A DNA stretch of 64,000 bases from the NCBI GenBank assembly GCA_947503765.1, contig CANNFA010000005.1:1-64000 (forward strand). The letters run 5' to 3'. Below are positions 26,813-35,492 of this stretch, piece by piece. The notes under the pieces were generated by a model, which saw only the letters and a program-made list of their open reading frames with translations, did not search any database and was not told the DNA's origin. Numbering within the stretch: position 1 is the first letter of the stretch; each line of letters starts with the position of its first letter. Source of the DNA: an uncultured Paracoccaceae bacterium. Lineage in GTDB: Bacteria; Pseudomonadota; Alphaproteobacteria; Rhodobacterales; Rhodobacteraceae. Both the position numbers and the translations under genes were made by a program.

Positions 26813-28381
26813 ATGTCCTACACCTCGCCCTATCCCACCGCGCGCCGTCCGCTGATGGCGCGCAACATGGTCGCCACGTCGCACCCGCTGGCGGCGCAGG
26901 CGGGGCTGCGGATGCTGGACCGGGGCGGCAACGCGGTGGATGCGGCGCTGGCCGCGGCGATCTGCCTGACGGTGGTGGAGCCGACGGGAAACGGCCTCGG
27001 ATCCGACGCCTTCGCGATTCTGTGGGATGGCGCGGCGCTGCACGGGCTGAACGCCTCGGGACGGTCGCCCGCCGCCTGGGATGCGGGGCGCAACATTCCC
27101 GAACGCGGCTGGGATTCGGTCACGGTGCCCGGCGCGGTGTCGGCCTGGGCGGCGTTGTGGCGGGCGCATGGCAGCCTGCCCTTCGCCGATCTCTTCGCCC
27201 CCGCGATTGGCTATGCGCGGGATGGCTTTGCCGTCACCCCGGTCATCGCCGCCAGCTGGCAGGCGGGCGCCGATCTGCTGGGGGGCCAGCCGGGTTTCGC
27301 CGAGTGCTTCATGCCGGAGGGCCGTGCCCCCCGCGCCGGAGAGACGTTCCGCAACCCCGCCCTTGCCGCCACGCTGGAGGCGATCGCCGACACCGAGGGA
27401 GAGGCGTTCTATCGCGGCCCGCTGGCCGAAAGGATCGCCGCCGCCGCAAGTGACCACGGCGCCGCGCTCAGCGCCGCGGACATGGCCGCGCATCAGCCGG
27501 ACTGGTGCGGCACGATCTCCATGGGCTTTCGCGGCGCCGCGCTGCACGAGATCCCGCCGAACGGCCAGGGCATCGCCGCGCTGATTGCGCTGGGGCTGGT
27601 GGACCGCACCGGCATCGACGCGCACGGCCCGGACGACGCGCGCGCGCTGCACCTTCAGATCGAGGCGACGAAGCTGGCGCTGGCCGATGCCGCCGCCCAT
27701 GTCGCCGACCCCGCCGCGATGCTGCACGGGCCGGAGGCGCTGCTGGCGGCCGGTTACCTGGACGACCGCGCGCGCCTGATCGACCCGGACCGCGCCGGCG
27801 ATCCGGGGGCCGGCGCGCCCAGGGCCGGGGGCACGGTGTACCTTGCCGCGGCGGATGCGGCGGGGCGCATGGTGTCGTTCATCCAATCGAACTACATGGG
27901 ATTCGGCGCGGGCGTGGTGGTGCCCGGCACCGGCATCCACATGCAGAACCGCGCGATGGGCTTCACGCCCGAGGCGGGGCATCCGAACGCGCCCGGCCCG
28001 GCGAAACGCCCCTTCCACACGATCATCCCCGGCTTCGTCATGCGCGGCGGCGCGCCCGAGATGGCCTTTGGCGTGATGGGCGGTCCGATGCAGGCGCAGG
28101 GGCACTTGCAGATGATGCTGCGCACGATGCTCTGGGGGCAGGATCCGCAGGCCGCCAGCGACGCGCCGCGCTGGCAGGTGCTGTCGGGCCGCCGCGTCGC
28201 GGTCGAGGCGGCGTTCCCGGACGCCACCGCCGAGGCGCTGCAAGCCATGGGCCACGACATCGTGCGCGACGCACCGGGGGTGGAGTTCGGCTTCGGCGGC
28301 GCACAGCTCATCCGCCGCTCGGGCGGCGGCTATCTGGGCGGGTCCGACCACCGCAAGGACGGCACGGCGGCCGGGTTCTGA
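26813..28381 (+). CDS. Gamma-glutamyltransferase family protein (YwrD-like, cytoplasmic)
   Basis: Ntn-hydrolase of the gamma-glutamyltransferase family, 522 aa, acting on gamma-glutamyl amides or related acyl amides. It has the family's N-terminal pattern AQAGLRMLDRGGNAVDAALA and TGNGLGSDAF. The predicted nucleophile is Thr341 in AGGTVYLAAAD, the GGTVY form instead of the HTTH of glutathione-cleaving enzymes, followed by GFGAGVVVPGTGIHMQNR. No signal peptide is seen, so it acts in the cytoplasm. It faces a cluster of amide-hydrolysing enzymes, and its substrate is probably a gamma-glutamyl or glutaryl amide. Confidence 0.88.
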   Translation: MSYTSPYPTARRPLMARNMVATSHPLAAQAGLRMLDRGGNAVDAALAAAICLTVVEPTGNGLGSDAFAILWDGAALHGLNASGRSPAAWDAGRNIPERGWDSVTVPGAVSAWAALWRAHGSLPFADLFAPAIGYARDGFAVTPVIAASWQAGADLLGGQPGFAECFMPEGRAPRAGETFRNPALAATLEAIADTEGEAFYRGPLAERIAAAASDHGAALSAADMAAHQPDWCGTISMGFRGAALHEIPPNGQGIAALIALGLVDRTGIDAHGPDDARALHLQIEATKLALADAAAHVADPAAMLHGPEALLAAGYLDDRARLIDPDRAGDPGAGAPRAGGTVYLAAADAAGRMVSFIQSNYMGFGAGVVVPGTGIHMQNRAMGFTPEAGHPNAPGPAKRPFHTIIPGFVMRGGAPEMAFGVMGGPMQAQGHLQMMLRTMLWGQDPQAASDAPRWQVLSGRRVAVEAAFPDATAEALQAMGHDIVRDAPGVEFGFGGAQLIRRSGGGYLGGSDHRKDGTAAGF

Positions 28382-28383
28382 GC

Positions 28384-29316
28384 CTAGGCGTAGATCGCCG
28401 CGCCGCGTTCCCCGCCCTCGCGGACGAAGGCGCGGTACATGCCTTCGCAGTTGAACGGCAGCGCGATGTTGCCGTCGCGATCCACCGCGATCACCCCGCC
28501 GGATCCGTCATTCGGCCCCAGGTCGTTCATCACGACATGCCGCGCGGCCTCTTCCAGCGTCTCGCCCCGGTGGCGCATCCGCGCGGCGACCTCGGCCCCG
28601 GCGGTCCAGCGGATGAAAATCTCGCCATGGCCGGTGCCCGACACGGCGCAGGTCGCGTTCTCGGCAAAGGTGCCGGCGCCGGGCATCGGCGTGTCGCCCA
28701 CCCGTCCCGGCAGCTTCGCCGTCATCCCGCCGGTCGAGGTGGCGGCGGCAAGATCGCCATTCCGATCCCGCGCCACCGCGCCGACCGTGCCGTGACGGCG
28801 CGCGGGATCGTCGCTTTCCTCGCCCTTGGCCCGCATCGCCAGCGTCTCCTGCAAGGCATCCCACCGCGCCTGGGTGAAGAAATAGTCGCGGTCCTCGAAT
28901 TCCAGCCCCGCCTCGCGCGCCAGCGCCAGCGCGTTCGGCCCGATCAGGCACACATGCGGCGTGCGCTCCATCACCGCGCGGGCGGCGCGCACCGGGTTCT
29001 TCGGCCCGAAGATGCCGGCCACCGCGCCGGCGCGCCGATCCTGCCCGTCCATCACGCAGGCATCCATTTCCTGCACGCCCTCGGTGGTGTAGACGGCGCC
29101 GCGCCCGGCATTGAACAGCGGCTCGTCCTCCAGCGCGCAGACCGCCTCGGTCACCGCGTCCATCGCGCTGCCGCCATCCCGCAGCACGGCCTCGCCCGCC
29201 TCAAGCGCGGTGCGCAGCCCGGCAAGATAGGCGTCCTCGCGCTCGGGGGTCATCTTGGATTTCAGGATGGTGCCGGCCCCGCCATGGATGGCCAGCGAAT
29301 AGGTCTTGTCGGTCAT
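28384..29316 (-). CDS. Isoaspartyl peptidase/L-asparaginase (plant-type, Ntn-hydrolase)
   Basis: Autoprocessing Ntn-hydrolase that cleaves beta-aspartyl dipeptides or asparagine, 310 aa. The N-terminus SLAIHGGAGTI is diagnostic; the predicted nucleophile threonine begins the beta chain in RHGTVGAVARD, followed by AATSTGGMTAKLPGRVGDTP. The start MTDKTYSL is chosen because longer in-frame starts overlap the upstream gene. It runs in a leftward operon with a deacetylase-fold amidohydrolase, an SDR, a PanE-like reductase and a creatininase-family protein, supporting an amide/peptide degradation role. Confidence 0.92.
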   Translation of the reverse strand: MTDKTYSLAIHGGAGTILKSKMTPEREDAYLAGLRTALEAGEAVLRDGGSAMDAVTEAVCALEDEPLFNAGRGAVYTTEGVQEMDACVMDGQDRRAGAVAGIFGPKNPVRAARAVMERTPHVCLIGPNALALAREAGLEFEDRDYFFTQARWDALQETLAMRAKGEESDDPARRHGTVGAVARDRNGDLAAATSTGGMTAKLPGRVGDTPMPGAGTFAENATCAVSGTGHGEIFIRWTAGAEVAARMRHRGETLEEAARHVVMNDLGPNDGSGGVIAVDRDGNIALPFNCEGMYRAFVREGGERGAAIYA

Positions 29317-29318
29317 TG

Positions 29319-30212
29319 TCAGCCTTTCAGCCCGGCCGCGTCGGCGCAGTACCGGGCAATGTCCGCGTGGGTGGCGATCCAGCAATCGCCCTTCGATACG
29401 ATATGGTCCAGCAATTCCTCCAGCACGAAGATGCGCGAGCGGTAGCCGGTGATGTGCGGGTGCATGGTCAGCAGGAACAGCCCGCCTTCCGCATGGGCGC
29501 CGTCGAATTCGCGCCGAAAGATGTCGAGCACCGCCTCGGGCGGGGTATAGGGCCGCTGCGCCCCGAACCGGTTCATCATGAAATACACCGCGTCGTCGCG
29601 GATCCATTCCACCGGCAGCTCGACGATGCCGGTCGGCTCGCCCCCGTCGAGGATCTCGTAGGGGTCGTCATCGGCGAACAGAGAACTGTCATAGAGCAGC
29701 CCCAATTCGCGCGCGATCTTCAGCGTTACCGGCGAATAATCCCAGGACGGCGTGCGCATCCCCACCGGGCGCGTGCCCGCGATCCGCTCAAGCGTGTCGG
29801 CGGCGCGCAGCATCAACGCGCGCTCGGTCTCGGGGGGCACGTCGGTGTTGCGCTCGTGGATCCAGCCGTGCAGGCCGATCTCGTGGCCATCGCCCGCAAG
29901 GCTTTGCTGTTCCTCGGGATGCAGCAGCGCCGAGACCGCGGGCACGAAAAAGCTGGCGCGCACCCCGTGCCGGTCCAGCGCCTTGCGGATGCGCGGAATG
30001 CCGCGCCGCGTGCCGTATTCGCCCCAGCTCAGCCGCGCGACCGACTTGCCGCCGTCGCGCAGCTCGTTCGTCTCGTGGTCGCTGTCGAAGCTGATCGCCA
30101 CGGCGCAGCGCGCGCCGCCCGGCCAGCTTTCGGGCAGCAGCGACTGGCCCGCGCGCACGGCGTCCACCTTGCCGCGCCATGTCGGCTCGTCCCATTCCCA
30201 AGGCTCGCTCAT
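29319..30212 (-). CDS. Polysaccharide-deacetylase-family (PuuE/HpPgdA-like) amidohydrolase
   Basis: NodB-fold metal-dependent hydrolase, 297 aa, cytoplasmic with no signal peptide. Metal ligands are Asp in SFDSDHE and two His in GLHGWIHE (HxxxH); MRTPSWDYSP and LTMHPHITGYR are further family motifs. Members without signal peptides act on small amides or cyclic ureides/imides (PuuE-type allantoinase, cyclic imidase) more often than on glycans. The ATG overlaps the SDR stop (ATGA). In this amide-catabolic operon a cyclic imide or N-acyl substrate is more likely than a polysaccharide, which is an inference. Confidence 0.85.
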   Translation of the reverse strand: MSEPWEWDEPTWRGKVDAVRAGQSLLPESWPGGARCAVAISFDSDHETNELRDGGKSVARLSWGEYGTRRGIPRIRKALDRHGVRASFFVPAVSALLHPEEQQSLAGDGHEIGLHGWIHERNTDVPPETERALMLRAADTLERIAGTRPVGMRTPSWDYSPVTLKIARELGLLYDSSLFADDDPYEILDGGEPTGIVELPVEWIRDDAVYFMMNRFGAQRPYTPPEAVLDIFRREFDGAHAEGGLFLLTMHPHITGYRSRIFVLEELLDHIVSKGDCWIATHADIARYCADAAGLKG

Positions 30213-30955
30213 GCATGTCCTCCGTCCACGGACAGGACCTGTCCGCTGATCCATTCCGCCGCATCCGATGCCAGGAAACACACGGCGGCGGCGATATCCT
30301 CGGGCCGGCCCAGCCGGCGCATGTGGATGCCGTCCAGCACCGCCTTCTGCCGTGCCGCGCCGAACGCCTCCCACTGCTTCGCGGTTGACGGGTTCGAGAT
30401 GACGAAACCCGGCGCGACCGAATTGACGGTGATCCCGTGCGGCCCCAGTTCCAGCGCAAGCTGCCGGGTCAGCCCGACCAGCGCGTGCTTGGCCGAAGCA
30501 TAGGCCTGTATCCCCGTCAGGCTGGGCCGCAGCCCGGCGCCGGACGAAATTGTGACGATCCGGCCCTGCCCCCGCGCCTTCATCCCCGGCGCGGCGGCCT
30601 GCGCGCACCACATGGCGGCATCGACATTCGCGGCGAAGATCGCGTGCCAGTCGTCCTCGGCGATGTCCTCGATCGGGCGGCCGACCTGCCCGCGCACCCC
30701 GCCGGCCGAACAGACCAGCGCGTCGATGCGCCCGTGTTCGGCCAGAACCTCGGCCATGACCGCATGGGCGGCGTCGCGGCTGCCAAGGTCGGCTTCGTGG
30801 CGGCTGACACCCTCCAGCGCCGCCATGCCGGCGGCGTCGATGTCGATGGCGGCGACGTGCGCGCCCGCGTCCTGCACCTGCCGGCAGATCGCCGCGCCGA
30901 TGCCCTGCGCCGCGCCGGTGACGGCGACGACGCGGCCCGAAAGGTCTATGCGCAT
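30209..30955 (-). CDS. Short-chain dehydrogenase/reductase (SDR)
   Basis: Classical SDR, 248 aa, with cofactor motif TGAAQGIG at 13-20 and catalytic Tyr152 and Lys156 in AYASAKHA, preceded by ISSGAG. NAD(P)-dependent oxidation or reduction of a hydroxyl or keto group on an intermediate of the amide-catabolic pathway. The start overlaps the end of the PanE-like gene by ten bases, consistent with an operon. Exact substrate unknown. Confidence 0.87.
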   Translation of the reverse strand: MRIDLSGRVVAVTGAAQGIGAAICRQVQDAGAHVAAIDIDAAGMAALEGVSRHEADLGSRDAAHAVMAEVLAEHGRIDALVCSAGGVRGQVGRPIEDIAEDDWHAIFAANVDAAMWCAQAAAPGMKARGQGRIVTISSGAGLRPSLTGIQAYASAKHALVGLTRQLALELGPHGITVNSVAPGFVISNPSTAKQWEAFGAARQKAVLDGIHMRRLGRPEDIAAAVCFLASDAAEWISGQVLSVDGGHA

Positions 30956-31956
30956 GCTGCCACCACCTCGTCCACCAGCGCCGCCGATTGCTCGCGCCGC
31001 CCGTCCTCGATGTCGTGGATCAGCTCGACCATCCGCGCCAGCGCCGGCACCTTCAGCCCGTGCGCCTCTGCAAGCTCCACCATGATGCCGATCTGCGCGT
31101 CCACCTCTGTCTTGCGCTTGCGCACGGCAAGGTCGCGCCAGATGCCCGAATGCGTCTTGGCGGTCTTGCGGTTATGCGCGACCATCCGCGCCAGCGATGC
31201 CGCCATGCCGGGCTCGTCCCTTGTGCGGAACGCCTCGGGGTCGAACCCGTTGAAGCCAAGCGGCGCGACGCCCTCCGCCGCGGCCAGCGCCATCACCTCG
31301 GCCCCCAGCGCGCGGTAGGCGGGTCCGTGTTCGGGGCGGGCCATGGCGTCCGACATGCTGTCGGGCGTCAGCGCGGTACAGAACAGCAGCGCGCCATACC
31401 CCATCTTGCCCCAGAGATAGCCCCAGATGTTGTCGGTCAGCACCGCCTCCGGCTCAACGATGCGCAGCATCTCGTGGATGTCGCGCGTGCGATCCCGCGC
31501 CGCGCCGTCCAGCTCGCCCACCGCCACGGCGGCGCGGTTGCCGTAGAGGATGCGTCCAGGCTCCAGCCAGTCGGCCCCGTAATTGACGAAACAGCCCACG
31601 GTATTCTCCGCCCCGATCCGGGCGGCGATGACCTTTTCGTTCAGCCCGTTCTGCGCCGACACGACATGCCCGCCGGGCGCGAGATGCGGGGTCAGTTGCG
31701 CCAGCGCGGCCTCGGTATGATGCGCCTTGACCGCCAGCACGATGCGATGGAACGTGCCGGTCAGCTCCTCGGGGGTGGAGGCGGGCAGAACCTGCACGAA
31801 TTCCTCCACCGGCCCCTCGATGCGCAGGCCGTCCGTGCGCATCGCCGCGACGTGATCGGCCACGATGTCCACCATGTGAACCGCGTGCCCGGCCCGCGCC
31901 CAATACGCGCCCAGGATGCCGCCGATCGCGCCCGCGCCCCAGATCAGCGTGGTCAT
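30946..31956 (-). CDS. 2-dehydropantoate 2-reductase family protein (PanE/ApbA fold)
   Basis: NADPH-dependent ketopantoate-reductase-fold enzyme, 336 aa. The N-terminus MTTLIWGAGAIGGILGAYWARAG is split here as TLIWGAGAIGG, the GxGxxG cofactor site; the family's conserved lysine and asparagine region appears in VLAVKAHHT, SAQNGLNE and NIWGYLWGKMG. It lies inside a catabolic operon, not with pantothenate genes, so it probably reduces or oxidises a different 2-keto/2-hydroxy acid. The start chosen overlaps the creatininase stop by four bases (ATGA). Confidence 0.83.
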   Translation of the reverse strand: MTTLIWGAGAIGGILGAYWARAGHAVHMVDIVADHVAAMRTDGLRIEGPVEEFVQVLPASTPEELTGTFHRIVLAVKAHHTEAALAQLTPHLAPGGHVVSAQNGLNEKVIAARIGAENTVGCFVNYGADWLEPGRILYGNRAAVAVGELDGAARDRTRDIHEMLRIVEPEAVLTDNIWGYLWGKMGYGALLFCTALTPDSMSDAMARPEHGPAYRALGAEVMALAAAEGVAPLGFNGFDPEAFRTRDEPGMAASLARMVAHNRKTAKTHSGIWRDLAVRKRKTEVDAQIGIMVELAEAHGLKVPALARMVELIHDIEDGRREQSAALVDEVVAACA

Positions 31957-32654
31957 TCCCAGTCGCCCTCCAGCAGCGCGCGGGTCTCGGCCACGGCGGT
32001 GGACCACAGCGCCTCCATCACCTCGTCGGGTTTCTGGTAGACGCCGCCGTAATTGCCGTCGCCGATCAGCGCGCGCACACCCGCCGCGTTGCGGTCGCGC
32101 AAGCGGTCGAACGGCACGAACGGCTTCTGTTCATCCGGCAGCGCGCGCCCCGAAAGCCGCGTCCAGGGGAAATTCTCCATCCAGCTGGCATGGCTGGCCA
32201 CCGGGTCGATCTCTTGCACCTTCGCCCAGGTCTTCGGCGCCTTCCACCAGTCGTGGAAACGGCAGCGCGCATCCCCTTGCGCGTCCATCCATTCCATCGT
32301 CACCGGCTGCACCGGGCTGTTGCCGCCATGCCCGTTCACGATCAGCACCCGGCGGAACCCCGTGCGGTAGAGCGAATCGAGAATGTCGCGCAGGAGCGCC
32401 GCATAGGTCTCCAGCCGCAGCGTCACCGACCCCGGAAAGGCCATGAAATAGGGCGTCAGCCCGTAGGCGACGGCGGGAAAGACCGGCACGCCCAGGGGCT
32501 CGGCCGCGTCTGCCGCGACCTTTTCGGACAGGATCGAATCGACCGACAGCGACAGATAGGCATGCTGTTCGGTCGATCCCAGCGGCAGCACGCAGCGGTC
32601 GTCGGTCTCAAGGTACTTCTCGATCTCGAACCAGTTGCTTTCGGAGATTTTCAC
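31953..32654 (-). CDS. Creatininase-family amidohydrolase
   Basis: Metal-dependent cyclic or linear amide hydrolase of the creatininase superfamily, 233 aa. The metal-binding motifs are LPLGSTEQHAYLSLSVDS (Glu, His, Asp), LIVNGHGGN (His) and the C-terminal glutamate near ASWMENFPWTR. The usual GTEQHGPHLP pattern is altered to EQHAYLSLS, so the substrate may differ from creatinine. The GTG start overlaps the GntR stop (GTGA). It is the first enzyme gene after the regulator and probably acts early in the pathway. Confidence 0.87.
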   Translation of the reverse strand: MKISESNWFEIEKYLETDDRCVLPLGSTEQHAYLSLSVDSILSEKVAADAAEPLGVPVFPAVAYGLTPYFMAFPGSVTLRLETYAALLRDILDSLYRTGFRRVLIVNGHGGNSPVQPVTMEWMDAQGDARCRFHDWWKAPKTWAKVQEIDPVASHASWMENFPWTRLSGRALPDEQKPFVPFDRLRDRNAAGVRALIGDGNYGGVYQKPDEVMEALWSTAVAETRALLEGDWE

Positions 32655-33655
32655 GTCGCGGGTTCCTTCTGTTTCAGCCCGGCGCGCGCCGTCTCTATGG
32701 CGGGCAGCAGATCGCGCCGGATGGACTGGGTGTCGGGGGTGTGGCGGTATTCGAACGCCGTCAGGCCCGGCCCGATATCGGCCAGCAGGTATTCCGCCCC
32801 GGTGGCGTAGACCAGCACATCGGCGGCGGCGACCGTGCCGGCCGCGCCGTCCTCGCCGCGCACCGCCATGGTCAGGTCGGACACGTGCGGGGCAAAGCGG
32901 GTGATGCCGGCCTTCATGATGGTCAGGAAATCGGGGAAATAGGTATATCCCACCACCCGCGCATCGGTCGGGATCGAGGCCAGCGCGACGCGCGTCGCCT
33001 CGTTCGGGATCAGCGTCAGTTCCTGGAACGGCACCTTCGGATAAAGCGCGTGCACCCGCGGGCGCAGCGTGCCGGGCGCCACGATCAGGTCGATGCCCTC
33101 GGGCAGCCCCGCGGCGATGTCCGTCAGGGTGGTGGCGCGGATCGTGTCGCCCTCGGCAAGGTGCGGGCGCACCGCGCGGGCATAGGCCTCGGTCGCGTCC
33201 TGGAAATTGCCGACCAGCAGCAGCCGCATCGGCAGGCCGGCATCGCCCTGCGCCACCGACACGCGCAGGCCCAGCTCCGCCGGGGCGATGCCGCATTCGC
33301 GGCCCAGCCGCACCAGCTCGGCGATCTTGCGGTCCAAGAGCCGCAGCCGCGACGCCCCCGCCATCCGCGCCGGACCCGCGCCGCTGACGAAACTGCCCGA
33401 CCCGACGCGCGCCTCGGTATGGCCGGCATCCTGCAGCGCGGCATAGACGCCGCTGACCGTCACCGGCGACAGACCGCAGCGCGCGGCCATCCCCCGCACC
33501 GAGGGCAGGCGGGCGCCGGCGGGCAGCTCGCCGCTGGCGATTCCGAACTCTATCGCGCCGCGAAGCTGGACCGAAACCGGCACCGAAGAGGCGCGGTCGA
33601 TCGCCTTGACGATCCGTTCGAGCGCCTGTTCCAACTGTTCCTGCGTACTGGTCAT
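32651..33655 (-). CDS. GntR-family regulator with a non-aminotransferase effector domain
   Basis: Transcriptional regulator, 334 aa. The winged helix at about residues 10-80 contains ELPAGARLPSVRGMAARCGLSPVTVSGVYAAL. The remaining 240 residues lack the PLP lysine motif of MocR proteins and look like a periplasmic-binding-like ligand domain (RLLLVGNFQDATEAYARAV, PEGIDLIVAPGT). It opens the leftward amide-catabolic operon and is divergent from the oligopeptide importer. Repeated AACAC motifs in the divergent region are its candidate sites. Confidence 0.82.
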   Translation of the reverse strand: MTSTQEQLEQALERIVKAIDRASSVPVSVQLRGAIEFGIASGELPAGARLPSVRGMAARCGLSPVTVSGVYAALQDAGHTEARVGSGSFVSGAGPARMAGASRLRLLDRKIAELVRLGRECGIAPAELGLRVSVAQGDAGLPMRLLLVGNFQDATEAYARAVRPHLAEGDTIRATTLTDIAAGLPEGIDLIVAPGTLRPRVHALYPKVPFQELTLIPNEATRVALASIPTDARVVGYTYFPDFLTIMKAGITRFAPHVSDLTMAVRGEDGAAGTVAAADVLVYATGAEYLLADIGPGLTAFEYRHTPDTQSIRRDLLPAIETARAGLKQKEPAT

Positions 33656-33826
33656 ACTGTAACACTTGCCGAAATCATCCCCCCTGCCAAGGGAAATTTT
33701 CACTGTTTTACCGGATATTGCCGGAATTGCATCGGGTCTGCGGTTGAAACTGTTCCATAACACTCTTGACCGACGGGAATTTCCAGCCGTAGTGTTTCAG
33801 CACAATGTAACACAGGGAGACCCGCC
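33656..33826. promoter_or_regulatory. Divergent control region with repeated TAACAC motifs and a rightward promoter
   Basis: TGTAACAC occurs at 33658-33665 and 33806-33813, ATAACACT at 33757-33764, and the inverted form AGTGTT at 33791-33796. A rightward promoter TTGACC (33766-33771) with TAGTGT (33790-33795), 18-base spacing, leads into the peptide importer. The inverted AACACT copy overlaps the -10 element, so the GntR regulator next door may bind here. Motif assignment is by eye. Confidence 0.45.
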
Positions 33827-35395
33827 ATGAATACCAAGACCCTTCGCGGCGCCGTGGCCGCGCTGGCCATTGTCGCCGCCTTGCCGGCCGCGGCCGAAGA
33901 CCTGGTGATCGGCCTGCGCGCCGGCCCCGATTCCATCGACCCGCACTGGTCCACGCTCGGCAGCCAGGCCGAGGCGCTGCGCCACATCTACGACACGCTG
34001 GTGGACGTGGACGAGAAGCTGCAGCTCAAGCCCGGCCTCGCCGTCTCGTGGGAGCCGATCGACGACACCACCTGGGAATTCAAGCTGCGCGAGGGCGTGA
34101 AATTCCATGACGGCACCGATTTCACCGCCGAGGACGTGAAATTCTCGATCGAGCGCATCCCCGAAGTGACCGGCCCGATGTCGATGACGCTGTACACCAA
34201 GTATGTCGACAGCGTCGAAGTGGTCGACGACTACACCCTGCGGATCAACACCAAGGGCATCGCCCCGGCGCTGCCGAACGACTTTACCCGGCTGTTCGTC
34301 GTGCCCTCCGAAACCGGCATGGAGGCCGGCAACGAGGAATTCAACTCGGGCGAAAAGGCCATCGGCACCGGCCCGTTCACCTTCGTGTCCTGGCAGCCCA
34401 AGGGCGACCTGGTGCTGGAAAAGTTCGACGGCTGGTGGGGCGGCGATGTCGCCTGGGACAAGGTGACCCGCAAGGAAATCCCCGATGACGCCGCGCGCGT
34501 CGCGTCCCTGCGCTCGGGCGAGGTGGACCTGATCAACTACGTTCCCGCCTCCGACTACCTGGCGATGAAGAACGACAGCGATCTGGAAACCTTCGTGTCC
34601 GATTCGGTCTACATCCTGAACGTGCAGCCCAGCGTGGCCGAGGTTCTGCCGCAGAAGGTCAAGGTGAACGGCGAGGAGATCGACGAGAACCCGCTGGCCG
34701 ACGTGCGCGTGCGCAAGGCGCTGGATCTGGCGATCAACCGCGACGTGCTGGTGAACGTGGTCCTCGAAGGTCTGGGCACCCCCGCGAACCAGCTCATGCC
34801 CGAGGGGTTCTTCGGCTATACCGACAAGATCGGCGCCAAGGAGTACGACATCGAGCAGGCCAAGGAACTGCTGGCCGAGGCCGGCTATCCCGACGGGTTC
34901 GAGATCGACTTCACCTGCACCAACAACCGCGTTCCCGGCGATTCGGTCGTGTGCGAGGCGCTGGCGCAGATGTGGTCCCGGCTGGGACTGACGGTGAACG
35001 CCCAGGCGCTGAACGGCACCGTGTTCTTCCCCGCCGCCGCGCGCAAGGAATACTCCATGGCGATGTCCGCCTGGGGCACCCTGACGGGCGAGGCCGCCTA
35101 TACCTACGGCGCGATGATCCGCACCGCCGATGCCGAAAAGGGCTTCGGCAACTTCAACCGCACCCTGTATTCCAACCCGGAATTCGACAAGGTGTTCGAC
35201 GAAGGCACCCAGACGCTGGACGCCGAAAAGCGCCGCGCGCTGTACGAAGAGGCGTCGTTCATCGCGATGGAAGACCGCGCGCTGATCCCCACGGTCATCC
35301 TGCAATCGGTCTGGGCCGCGGATGCCGGCACGCTCAACTTCACCCCGCGTGTCGACCAGGAAACCCGCGCCTACGCGATCACCCCCGCCGAGTGA
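33827..35395 (+). CDS. Peptide/amide ABC importer periplasmic binding protein (Opp/Dpp type)
   Basis: Periplasmic solute-binding protein of family 5 (SBP_bac_5), 522 aa. The signal peptide MNTKTLRGAVAALAIVAALP ends near AAAED. Family segments include SIDPHWSTLGSQAEALRHIYDTL, given here as SIDPHWSTLG, then LREGVKFHDGTDFTAEDVKFS and FDGWWGGDVAWDK. The start follows AGGGAGACC. Its neighbours (M32 carboxypeptidase, isoaspartyl peptidase, gamma-glutamyltransferase) point to a peptide or amide ligand. Confidence 0.92.
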   Translation: MNTKTLRGAVAALAIVAALPAAAEDLVIGLRAGPDSIDPHWSTLGSQAEALRHIYDTLVDVDEKLQLKPGLAVSWEPIDDTTWEFKLREGVKFHDGTDFTAEDVKFSIERIPEVTGPMSMTLYTKYVDSVEVVDDYTLRINTKGIAPALPNDFTRLFVVPSETGMEAGNEEFNSGEKAIGTGPFTFVSWQPKGDLVLEKFDGWWGGDVAWDKVTRKEIPDDAARVASLRSGEVDLINYVPASDYLAMKNDSDLETFVSDSVYILNVQPSVAEVLPQKVKVNGEEIDENPLADVRVRKALDLAINRDVLVNVVLEGLGTPANQLMPEGFFGYTDKIGAKEYDIEQAKELLAEAGYPDGFEIDFTCTNNRVPGDSVVCEALAQMWSRLGLTVNAQALNGTVFFPAAARKEYSMAMSAWGTLTGEAAYTYGAMIRTADAEKGFGNFNRTLYSNPEFDKVFDEGTQTLDAEKRRALYEEASFIAMEDRALIPTVILQSVWAADAGTLNFTPRVDQETRAYAITPAE

Positions 35396-35419
35396 TCCGC
35401 GCCGCGCGCCACTGAACCC

Positions 35420-35448
35420 GCAGGGGGCCGGCCGCACCGGCCCCCTGC
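35420..35448 (+). promoter_or_regulatory. Intercistronic hairpin between binding-protein and permease genes (peptide importer)
   Basis: GCAGGGGGCCGG (35420-35431) and CCGGCCCCCTGC (35437-35448) form a perfect 12-bp stem with a 5-nt loop, followed by CCTTTCG. It lies 25 bases after the binding-protein stop, before the first permease. Probable partial terminator or message stabiliser. Confidence 0.65.
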
Positions 35449-35492
35449 CCTTTCGCCGCCACCCTTCGACACCATTGCCGGAAAGGGACGAC

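Noticed and set aside
29319-30212. Cell-wall or chitin deacetylase function for the NodB-fold protein
   Set aside because: No signal peptide or glycan genes nearby; the amidohydrolase context favours a small-molecule substrate.
30946-31956. Assignment of the PanE-like protein as the pantothenate-pathway enzyme
   Set aside because: It sits in an amide-catabolic operon with no pantothenate genes; many PanE-fold proteins act on other 2-keto acids.
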